A stretch of 64,000 nt of DNA, from the NCBI GenBank assembly GCA_964480915.1, contig CAYZRS010000003.1, positions 1 to 64,000 of the forward strand, in the 5' to 3' direction. The stretch's first letter is position 1, and each line of letters begins with the position of its first letter. The DNA is from CAWGCE01 sp964480915. GTDB lineage: Bacteria; Planctomycetota; Planctomycetia; Pirellulales; Pirellulaceae. Below are positions 47,866 to 59,800 of this stretch, piece by piece. The notes under the pieces are model-generated. The model was not told the DNA's origin. It was given only the letters and a program-made list of their open reading frames with translations, and did no database searches. The position numbers and the translations under genes are program-made.

Positions 47866-50800
47866 ATGTATCCATCCATTCGAAGGCTACTGAATAGCAC
47901 GAGACAACGTTCGGCTTACCAGTCGCGGCGTTTTGAACGGGAATTTCTGGAAACGGATATCGAGTCGCTCGAGCGGCGGATTCTGCTGACGATTGCACCG
48001 ATCGAGTTGACGGGCAATTCGGTCGAGTTTTCCGGCAGCGAGCTTGTCGAGGACGCGCTCTACCTGCGACTGAACGAAAGCTTATTGGAATACAGCGAAT
48101 CGGGTGCCGCCGGTAGCTATTCGAGTGATCTCAACGTCGTCGACGCTGGCGTGCAAACCCTGACCTTCTCTGCAGGGACGCGGATTGATATCGATCTGGG
48201 GATCGGCGATGACTCGATTTTCATCGATGAGTCGCTCCGAAACGCCATCACTACCATCGGCGGGACGTTGCATTTCACAAGCGGCGTGGGTAGTGCCGAC
48301 ACATTGTTCGGCCCTCATGGCACCTGGCAGATCACGGCCGATCCCACGAATCTATTGGGTTCGTCGTCGGGCACAGGCCAATTGAGTGGCGGAGCCAACC
48401 GCTTTTCAATAGAAACCACCGGCAATGTAATCGTCGTGGGCGATATTTTCACCGACTACGATCTTTCGATGACTGCAGAGAACATCACGATTGCTGACGG
48501 TGTCACCGTCTCGACGCGTCAAGTCGCCAATAACAACAACGTACTCCTTGCCGATTCCACAGGCGATTCTTTTGACGTCACACTTTCGGCTCCCATGATC
48601 GATGTTGGATCGGGAGCCCGCATCCTGACGCAGGCGACCGGTTCTTTTGTGGCCGGTGACATCACGTTCGACGCGCTCGATGACCAAACCGGCGTGGATA
48701 CTCCAGTCTTTCAGATCGACATCGTGAACGCGGCGACTCGCATTTCGCTCGACAATGCGACGATCCGGGGCGGTGAAGTCTCCTTCTCTGCCGTCGCCGA
48801 AAGTTCGTCGCAATTTTACGATGACGATGAACCTGGGGCAGCGATACTTAACTTTCTCGCCGACGGTCCCAGTGAAATCGGCGGAGTTGCCGTGACCAAC
48901 GCCGTCGCCGAAATTGTGGTCGGCACTGGAACCGAGATTGAAGGCAGCTTTGTCAGTTTCCTCGCGGAGGCAGATACTCACTCGAACGTGACTACCCTCG
49001 GCACCGCTTTGGCCATCGCTTATGGCGAGTCGAACCCGCACGCACGAATCACAGTCGCAGACGGCGTCGCCATTAGCGCGAGTGGTGACATCAGCGTCAA
49101 CTCGCTGGCAGCCAGCGAAATGGACATTACCGCCAAGCAAGGTTTGTATCCGCAAAAGTCGCAATCCAGCATCGATATCACCATTGCCAGCGGGCAAGCC
49201 GACATTCAGTCGATCGTGGAAATCGGGGCCGGCGCCACGTTGGAATCATCCGGCCAGGTCAGCATTCACGCCAACATGTTGCAGTCGCAGAACGTGACGA
49301 GCAAAGCGGCTGCTTACGAAGATGGCTCCATTGGAGGCGCCATCGCGCACTCCACGTCGGCCAGCGACGTACACGCTCACGTTGATGGCACGATTGTCGC
49401 GGGAGGCAACGTATCGATCGTCGCCCAATCGACGACCGAAAAGAATGATGCCGCGACCGACTCGGTCGTCGGTTCGGGCTTCATTGCCAGTCGCGTTATT
49501 GGGCCCGCAAACCCGACATCGCTGACAAGCAAGGCTTTCAACTTCATTCGCGGCAATCAACCGACAACTGGCTCTTCCACGGGTGGCAGCCAGAAATTCG
49601 CACTCGCGGCCGCATACACGTACTCGGATCATGCAAATGACGTAGTGGCTCGCATTGGCAACGGTGCGAGCGTCACGGCGAATTCTGGCAGCATCGATGT
49701 GAATGCGACGATCTTGACCACGCAGGAAGTGAGCGCCCAAACGTCGGTCGATTCGCAGAAACTTGAAACCAACAAGCCGGGATCGAACACGAAAGAGAAT
49801 TCAAATGCGGTGGCGGTCATTGTTGCATCGTTTGACAATGCGACGGAAGCTTACATTGGTGAGAGCGCGGCTGTGGACGCCTACCTCGGCGTCCATGTTC
49901 AGGCGGAAACCCTGTTGCCTTTCGATTTCGACTGGCACGAGATTGATGAGTTTTCCGATGTGAGCGACAAATTCAATGCCAACCTGGGCATCCAAAATGG
50001 CTTGGTTACCTCCTGGGCACGCAGTAAGGCGACGGGAACAAAAACGGCCATCGCCGGTTCGTTGATTTTCAATACGTTCCAAACGAGCAGCCGCGCCTAC
50101 ATCGCGGAAAATGCGACGGTCAACGAATCGAGCGAGTCCGATCAGCAGCGAGTCACCGTGACTGCGGAGAACGTCGTGGAAACGGTCAACGTGGCCGGTC
50201 TACCTCTGCTCGGCGGTCAAACGACCGGGGGTCAGGGTGCAGGCGGATCGTACCTGGAGATGAATTACATCAACGACGCGTCGGCCGTCATTCACAGCGG
50301 TGCCGAAGTGAATGGATCGAGCCTCGTTGTCAGCGCTGACACGAAGATGCGAAATATTTCACTCGCCACGTCGGGAGGCGTCGCGGATAAGCTGGCGTTC
50401 AACGGGAGTGGCTCGATCGCGAATGTTGACAACCGTTCGATTGCCAGGATCGACGACGGAGCCATGGTTGTGACTCGCAATGGCGAAATCGCTCCGTTGG
50501 TGCATGAAGAAGGGAACCCGCCACTGGCACTCGACACCAATGGCGACGGCGTCGTTTCTTATCAGGACCGCGACGTGGCTACGGTGACGGACCAGGCCGT
50601 TGCGACCAACCTAAATCAATTGGTCGTGGCCGATGACGATTCGTTGATCTTCAATCTCACCGGTGGCGTGACGAAAAGTCAGAGCGTGGGCATTGGTTTT
50701 AGCACCGGAATCAACAACATTACCCGTAACACGCAAGCACTGATTGGCAACGAAGCGACCAGCATTGGCGATGGAACGTTTTCACCTGCAGTCGGCGTTG

Positions 50801-53800
50801 ATACCGCCGGCAACATCAACCTCGGGTTCGATCACGGATTTGCCACAGGCGATACCGTTGTCTATTCGAGTGGCGGCGGCGTCGAAATGGATGGCCTGAC
50901 CAATGGTGCCACGTACTGGGTAACGGTCATCGACAGCTCGACCGTTCGCTTGGAAAAAACAGACGTGGCTGCAACGGGTGCGGCTCAGGCTTTCTTCGTG
51001 CCCGCGGCTGCTGTGAATTCTGACGGCGCTGCGGATTTGAAGAACTCGATCGATCTCGGCTATGCCCACAACTACCAGACCGGAGATTCCGTCGTCTATC
51101 GGACCGGTGGCGGGCAAGCGATCGATGGACTGGCAGATGGCCAGACGTACTATGTGATTGTCGTTGATGCTACGTCCATCGCGTTGACTGAGTCCAAGGA
51201 TGCCGCCGAGAACATCGCGCGCATCTCGTTCGCGGCAGCCAATATTGATGGGACGACCGAGGCGATCGATTTTCTCGCGACGCACGATTTCCGCACGGGC
51301 GACGCCGTGGTCTATTCGAATGGCGGGGGTGTCAGCATCGATGGACTCGTCGATGGCGAGACCTACTTCGTACGAGTCGACGATAGCCAGTCGATCTTCC
51401 TTGCCGCCACGGCAGAAGCGGCTCAGCTGGGCACCGATTTAATCGACCTCGCCGCAGCCGCCTCCAGCGCAGAAACGCACAGTCTGCGACGCGCCGTGCG
51501 CATCGAACTGGACGCGTCGCTCGCAACCGGCGATGCACACAGTGTCCGGTTGCAGGTCGCGCCGTCCGGCGAATCGAATGACCGGCACGCAATCATGAAA
51601 GTCGTTGATCCCTTGGCGACGGTCGAAGGTGAGAATCACACGATCGATCTGGGCTACGAACATGGCTTCACGACCGGCCAGGCGATCATCTACGACAACG
51701 GTGGCGGTGAGAGCATCGGTGGGCTAGCCAGTGGCGAAACTTACTTCGTCGTTGTTATGAACGCCACCACGATTCAACTGGCCGATTCGAGGGCGGACGC
51801 TACCGCCGTCACCCCGACGATTGTCGAGCTGGATTCGGCCGAGGCGTCGGGAACTTCGCACGGATTCGGTGGAGTATTTCACGACCGGCCGGCCGTTGAC
51901 GCCGAAGCGAACACGATCAGGTTCGATCGACAGCATGCGTATGCGACGGGCGACGCCGTCACGTATCAGAGTGGTGGAGGCCAGGCGATCGAGGGACTTG
52001 TTGATGGGAACACGTACTACGTCATCGTGGTAGACGGGAACACCATTCAACTGACCGCAAGCGAAGCGGCTGCGACCGCGGAGACGCCGACGGCGATCGA
52101 ATTGGATGCGACCGATGCGAGTGCCACCGGACATGGACTTCGCGGCGTGGACGACGCGAACGGCAGCGTCACGGCCGGAGGCAGTGTCCGGGTCGCAGCG
52201 ATCAATCGAGGCTACATCACCAATGTGTCGCTCGCCGGAGCGATCACCAACGATACGCCAACCGGTGCGAAGAAGACTCAATCGAAAGAGGCTGCGTCGA
52301 CGAAAACCAAGGCGACCCAAGGGGTCTCGGTGGCTGGAAGTGTCTCGCTGAACACGATCGATGACACGACGATCGCGGCAATTCGAGACGCGGACGTCTC
52401 GCTCCAAAATCCGATCGATACGACGGCAGACATCGGTGTGCAGGCCACCAACCGCTCGAATGTTGACTCGATTTCAGGGACGGTCGCCTACGCGAGTGCA
52501 CAGCAAGCGACGGCGGGGCTGGCCGGTTCGTTGGCGGTGAACACATTGACGAACGAAACGCTGGCGGTCGTGGAAAGCTCAGAATTGCAAACCGCCGCAG
52601 GCGATCTGTTTGTGGACGCAGCCTCCCAAGGCGAGATTCGATCGATCGCCGCCAGTGGCTCGGGAGTCACCCGCAACGCAACGTTGAGCATTGCTGGTCA
52701 AGTCGCGTTGAACAAGATCGACAATGCGACCGGCGCAATCATCTCGACTGGGTCGACGATTGACTCGGCCGCAGCCGTCGCGGTCACGGCGACCGACAAT
52801 AATTTGCTTCATGCGATCGCCGGTGCGACAACCTTTGGCGGCAAGGCCGGCTTTGGAGCGTCGGTTGCATCCAACCGGATGGAAACCGAAACGATCGCCC
52901 TCGCTGCACAATCCGAAATCGTTGCCGGCGGTGACATGACGGTGTCTGCTGCCGCCGATAACGAAATCAAGGCGATCACGGCGGCAATTGGTGCCAGTAA
53001 GGCCGGCATGGTCGGCGCCTTTGGAGTCGCTTTTAACTCGATCTCCGCCACGACGACAGCCAGCCTGTCCGACATTCCGGACGCCGACGCGACCAACGTT
53101 GGTGGCGACTTACTTGTCAGCAGTAGCGACGCATCGTCGACCCAGGCGATCACGGGAGGTATTGCTGCCTCGGGCACGACGGCCGGTCTGGGTGGCGGAT
53201 TCGCCAAGAACAACGTGCGAAATGTGACAGCGGCGAACATCGAGGAAGCAAAGGGAGCCGCCTTGGGTTCGCTGGACGTCACTGCGGCCTCCAATACCGC
53301 TATCGAAGCGATCACGGTCGGCGGTGGCGGAGCCCAAACGTTTGCCGTGGGAGGCTCGCTCTCGCTCAACACGATTCACAACGAGACCAGCGCGGCCGTG
53401 ACGAACTCGGACCTCACATCTTCCAGCCAGCAGGGACTGAACGTCGATGTATTGGCAACCGATAACTCGACGATCAAAGCCATCTCGGGTGGAGCCGCCA
53501 TTGCGACGAGTGGCGTTTCGGTAGGCGCCGGAATTGCCAGCAACATCGTGGCCAACACGACCGTCGCGAGGATCGAGAACTCGACGATTGATGCGACGGG
53601 CGCTGTGGTCGCCGACGCGACTTCGACGTCGCTGATCGAATCGATCACCGTCGGTGGTGCGGGAGCCAACACGTTCGCACTGGGCGGCTCGGTTTCGCTC
53701 AACGATATTCAGAACACGATCGATGCCCATATCAGCACAGGTTCCGAAGTCGATGCGACCGGGACGGTACGCGTCGAGGCTACCGACTCGACCACGATTC

Positions 53801-56800
53801 GTGGCATCGCGGGCGGTGTCGCCATTGCGACCGGTGCAGCGGCAGTGGGCGGCGCCTTCGCCACGAATGAGATCGTGAACACGGTTACGGGTTACATCGG
53901 CGATTCAAACGTCGAGGCGGACGGCTTTGTCGAAGTCAAAGCCAACGCGACATCCTTGCTGGAAACGATCACGGCAGGTGCGGGAGCCAGCACGAACGAA
54001 CTTTCGGGCGGCGTTTCGCTAAATGCCATCGCGAGCACCCTGGCTGCCCATATCGCTTCGAGCAACGTGTCGGCCGACCATGGCGTGAAACTCACCGCCG
54101 AGGATGATTCGACGATCAAAGCCCTTTCCGGAAAAGCGGGCGGAGCTGCCACGGCGTCCATCGGCGGTGCGGCTGCTTTCAACGAAATGGAAAACAGTAT
54201 TTACGCCTATGCCAGCGATTCAACGATCGACACGAGTGCCGGCAGCCTCGAACTGATCGCACAGTCGCGAGCCACGATCGAATCGATCACGGCCAGCGGT
54301 TCCATCGCAGGGACAGCGAGTGTCGCCGGCAGTGTCGCTTCCAATTTCGTCGGAAATGAGACGCAAGCCTACCTCGATGCGACCAGCGTCGATGCCTTCG
54401 GAAACGTGACGGTCGTCGCCGACGCGCTCCATACGGTGGAGACGTTTGCGGGAGCCATCCAAGTCGGTGGGACGCTAGGATTCGGCGGTTCGGTCGCCGT
54501 GACGAATCTCGACAACTCGACCGTCAGTTACATCGCTGACAGCGATGTCTCAGCAAAGGGCAATGCCCTGTCGTCGATACCTGCCACCGACGGCTCGCAC
54601 ACTCAGGTCGATGTGCGGGGAGTCGCCGTGGTGGCGATTTCGTCCAGCGATGTGAGCGTCATCGGGGCCAATGGGAGTGGCGGCGGTACGGCGGCCGTGG
54701 CAGCAACCGTCACGGTGCAAACTTCCGACGACCTGACCGAAGCGTACGTGGTGGGATCGGACATCAACGCAGCGAACAACGCGGCCCATGCCGAACAAAC
54801 CGTCATCGTATCGGCGTCCAACGAAACGAACGTGGACGTCAAGGCGGGGGGATTGTCGCTCAGCGGAACGGCCGGCGCCGGAGCCACCAGTGACACGACC
54901 TCCATTGGCAACACGACTCGCGCCTATATCGCCGACCAAGCGGAAGTCGCGGCGGCCGCCAGCATCGACGTCACGACGATGACGGAAGAACGCGTCAACT
55001 CGATCACCGTGAGCGGTGCCGGTGCGGGAACTGCAGCGCTGGCCGGCAACGTCGTGGTCGTCAACGTCGTCAGCACCAACGAAGCCTACGTCGAGGAGGC
55101 GACCCTCGAATCGTTCGGTGATATCAACGTCTCCGCGAACAACGACGTCTATCTCGGCACGCAAGAAAATGGCGATCGTCCGGGCATCATTGCGGGCGCT
55201 GTGGGGGTCGGCCTGTCCGCAGCCGGAGTCGGCGGAGCGGTCGCCGTGAACACCATTGAGAACAACACGGTTGCACGCATCACCGATTCGACCGTGGACG
55301 CAGCCAACGACCTGGCTGTCACGGCCAACACGGTCGAAGACATCGTAACGTTCGCAGCCACCGGCGCAGGCGGGCTTTACGTCGGTGCCGCCGGAGCGGT
55401 GACGGTGAACACCATCAAATCGCAAACGCTTGCTTGGGTAGAACGCGGTGATGGGAATACGCACATCAACAGCAAGTCATCACTCGCATCGGCCAACCAG
55501 AACGTGTGGATTGATGCCCATGACCAAGCTTCCATTCAATCCGATGTCGGCGCAGTCACGGTGGGAGCGGCATCCGTCGGAGCCGCCGTTGACGTCTCGA
55601 CGATCAAAAACTCGGTCCGAGCCGTCCTTGGTCACAACGTCAACGTGAACGCGACCGAATCACTGGAGGTCACCGCCGACGCCAACAACTTCGTTCAATC
55701 CACCGTCGTTAGTGGTGGCGGCGGCGTCGGTTCGGTGCAAGGTTCGGTTTCGATCGTCAATGTTGGCTCGGCGGCAACGAACCAAGCCATCGACGCCGCG
55801 ACGGGAACGGACTCGGCGGTGAATGACCAGATCGGCGGCTCTTCCGTAGGCAACCAGTTGGGCAATTCTGCCGCGGCCGAGCGAGCAAAGTCGCGATCCG
55901 ATGCCAGCACCAACACGCTTTCGGTCAGTGGTGAATTCGATCCAACGCAACCGGCGTTCCAGACGACGTACGCCGCGATTGGTGCCGACTCGAAGGTCCA
56001 CATCGGCGGCAACATCCTGGTCGACGCAAACGATACGACGCAAGTGAAGAGTCTCGCGGGTGCGGGGTCGGTGGGTGGCATCGGCGTTGGCGGTGGAGTC
56101 GCGGTCACTAACCTCCATAATCGCACCAACGCATTCATTGGCGCGCGAGCCGACGTGACGGCGGGCGGAAACATCACGGTCGCTGCCGCGGGCCAGATCG
56201 TGGATACGGATGTTGACGGAGTCGCGGGAACGGCCGGCGGAATCGGGTTGGGGGCGGCCGTCGCCGTCCTGAATTCGGAAAGTGATGTAACGGCCCGCAT
56301 CATTGATTTCGCTTCGGTGAAGAGCGGGAGCGACATTGCCGTTACCGCGTCTGCGAATTCCGATTTGCATTCCGAAGCCGATGGATTCAACGTTGGAATC
56401 ACGCTGGCGGTCGGATTGAACTCGGCCAGGACGACTTCCACGCCCACGGTTACAGCGTCCATTGGTTCCGGCGCCTATATCGCCGGGAACAACGTTACTG
56501 TGACAGCGACCTCGGAGGACGATTCCAGTTCCTCGGCGGATGGTAGCTCGAATGGGCTCCTTACTGGCTCTTACGTCGAAGCGGTCACGACGCTAACGAA
56601 CGAAGCGAAAGTTACCATTGGCGAGCAAAGCACCATCGTCGCCACGAACACGCTGGAAGTCGTGGCCGAGTCCAACCTTGGAGCGGAATCCGACAGTACC
56701 GCGGGCGGCATCGCAGGCACCAGTACGGGCATCAGCCCAAGCACAACCAACCTGACATCAACGACGACGGTGGACATTGGCCAGTCGGCCGAATTGCTGG

Positions 56801-59800
56801 CCAGAATCGCTCGGATTCGCGCACAGGTGACTCGCATCGATGCCAAGGCCAACGCGACATTCGCAAGTACCATTAGTCTGGCGTCACTCGCCAAAGCCGA
56901 AGCGATTGTCGCTGTTGATTCGGATGCCACGATTCTGAATCGTGGAGCCGACATTGCGGGTTACGATCGATTGGAATTGATTGCACGGCAAAGCGGCGTT
57001 TCAGCTCGTAGCGAGTCGCTAGTGGACGCTGGAATCGTACCGGTCGTACGATCCGTATCTCGCAATCACGTCGATGTCGATTCCGACATCGACATCCAGG
57101 CGGGATCGGCCCTGCGAGGCACCGACGTCTTGATCGACGCTTCGTCAGATAGCCTGACCAGCTTTGTCATCGATACCGACGTCAATTCGGCGACGATACA
57201 AACGCTCGATGGGCTGCTGACGGCGGCCGAAAATCTGCTCGACGCAGCCGAAACTGCCTTGGACGACGCTCAGGTTGTATTCGACTTGGCAGATCAGGCG
57301 TTGGCCAACGCGGAAGACGGGCTTGCCGATAGTCAGAGTGCTCTCACTTCGGCTCAGAATGCAGTAGACGACTTCATTGATGACTTTGTCCATGCCGTTG
57401 CTCACGCAGCTTGCATCACTGTGATTTGGCATCCACCGACGTACAACGCCTGCTACGCCACGGCTGCTGCAGTCGCCAGAGCAGCAGCCAACTGGACTTC
57501 GAATGCGACTTTCCGAGCGTTGAACAGCACACTCAGTTTGGCACGCAGCGCGGTGAGCAGTGCTCGAACTGCTGTCAACAACGCTCAAGACGACTTTGAC
57601 GAAGCCACCGACACGCTCATCCAGGCAGGTCAGGACGTTCTTGACCGCGGCAACGAAGTAACGGCTGCTCTCGATGCATTGCTAGAATCCTTCACTACCG
57701 AAGAGACCGGACAAAAACGCGAAGACAACTCGGTCGCATTGAATGGCGATCTCTACACAGGCGCCATTGTGGATCGAGTCACCATCAATCCGGATGGTAC
57801 GTACGCGAGTGCCAGCGGAATCAGCGGACAAGTCGTTGATAACGAGTTTGTGATGAATGACATCATCGCCAGTGATCTGGTTAGTACTGACACGGCCAAC
57901 TTCATCGTTCGATCCAACGGCGGTTCTGTGTCGGGGCAATTCAGCGTTCATGAACAGGTGTACCTCGCGGCGCTCACGATCAACAATCGCTCCGACCTGG
58001 ATTTGCGAGTCGCCGATATTCTGGCCGATTCGGCCGATACGGTAGACGCGAACATTTCGATTAGCGCCAGTTCTAATTCGCTGAACACTCCCGTGGTGAC
58101 GACTTCCAAAGCGTCTGATATCGGAATCATGAGTGTTGATGGTACCGATGTGGTCATCGCGGGAACATTGGACGCAGAAGTTGGTAACGTGGAAGTCGTT
58201 GCCGGTGACAATGTGACGCTGGAAGGCACCATTCGGGCGCTGGACGAGATTACGGTCCGAGCGGAACAGGGATCAATTCAGCAGGTGGGCACGGCCGCGA
58301 CGCTTCTCAGCGGGCTCGTTAACTTGCATGCCGACCATGGCAGCATTGGGTCGGCGACGGATGCGGTGCAAGTCGCAACGGAGCGACTCGTCGTTGCCAA
58401 CGCTTTCGATCTGATTCACGTCGCAGGCGCATCCAACTTGGTGGTCGAGGCAGCTGCGTCCGGTGATGTCATGCTCGAGGCGTCTGCCGGCAATCTGACC
58501 GGATCAGCAAGCGGACAGGACTTGCAATTAAACGCCAGCGGCAACGTCGGACGAAACAACTCGTACTTCACAGTGAACGGTGGAGTCGCCAGCGTCAACT
58601 CGAACGAGGTGTACTTGATAGCACCGGACGCACTTGTAGTCGGCGAAGTGTTGAGCGACGGTGTGGTAATTTTGCGTAGCGGCGGCGATCTAAGTCTCAC
58701 CGGACAGGTTGCTTCATCCAGCAACGTATTCGCCACGAGCGACCATGGATCCCTCCTTATTGCGAACAATGGCACCATCCGCACAACTTACGTTTACCTG
58801 CAGGCAGCACTAGACGTTCTGATGTCGAGTTCCGATCCGATTGTCGCCCAGAACCTCGAAGCCTACTCGATCGCTGGATCGGTATTCCTGCGATCAACGG
58901 TCGACGAGTTTGGTGCCTACGCCGAACACCAAGTCGAACTTGTCGAGACCGATGATATTCAGCTTACTTGGGTTGGTGCGAATGGGGCGATTCGAGTCCA
59001 CGCCGGCGGAACGATCACCGCCGACTATGTGGACTCATCGAACTCTTTGGATGGAAATCCGACGGATGTGGCTGGCAACTTTGTCGGACTGATTTCACGC
59101 ACGGGCGACGTTCTCGTGAATGATGTGAGAGCCGGAACCAGCAACGGTCAGGTCTCGCTCAGCGCCGCAGGCAACATTGTCGAGTCGCCCAACACAGACG
59201 ATTCAGCCGATGTAACGGCGGCCCTGGTCATGATGAACGCGGGCGGCGATATCGATGTGAACACCGCCGCCACCGAAATCTACGAATTCGCCAATGGCAA
59301 AAAGATTCGAGTCAAAACGGACCGCTCGCTACAGCTGTATTTGGAAACGACCTCGGATGTGATCGTTAACGCCGACGGCGATGTGACGGCGACTTACATC
59401 GAAACCGCAGGTCGTAACATCAATGTGAAGTCGAACGACGGCGGCGTCTTCCTGCAGAACGTGACGACGACTCACAAGAACGGCAAGATTCGCATCCAGG
59501 CCAACGGCAGTGACGGGGCTGGCCATATCACGCAACAGGCGACGAACGTGGCCGGTATCGCCAATGTTGTTTCCGCCGCGAAGGCGATCGATTTCAATGC
59601 GAAAGGCGGCGTGACGGTCGGCGGCATCGTGCAATCGAATCAGAGCAACGTCACGCTGTCGGCTGGTGAAACCTTGGCCATCACGGAAACAGCCAAGTTG
59701 CTCGCTGCGAAGACGATAAAAGGAAGCAGCCGCTTTCGCGACATCAATATTGAGGGCGACATCTGGGCGGCCCAGCGGATCGATCTGCGTGCCAAGGGCG

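Noticed and set aside
48406..49197. Long minus-strand frame opposite the surface protein
   Set aside because: It is a shadow of the repetitive + strand gene; no ribosome site or recognisable domain.
54550..55464. Minus-strand frame of 304 codons rich in Arg, Gly and Asp
   Set aside because: Antisense shadow of adhesin repeats with biased composition and no motif.
52180..55600. CRISPR-like array suggested by regular periodicity
   Set aside because: Units are coding, diverged and about 180 bp long, with no short identical repeats and unique spacers.
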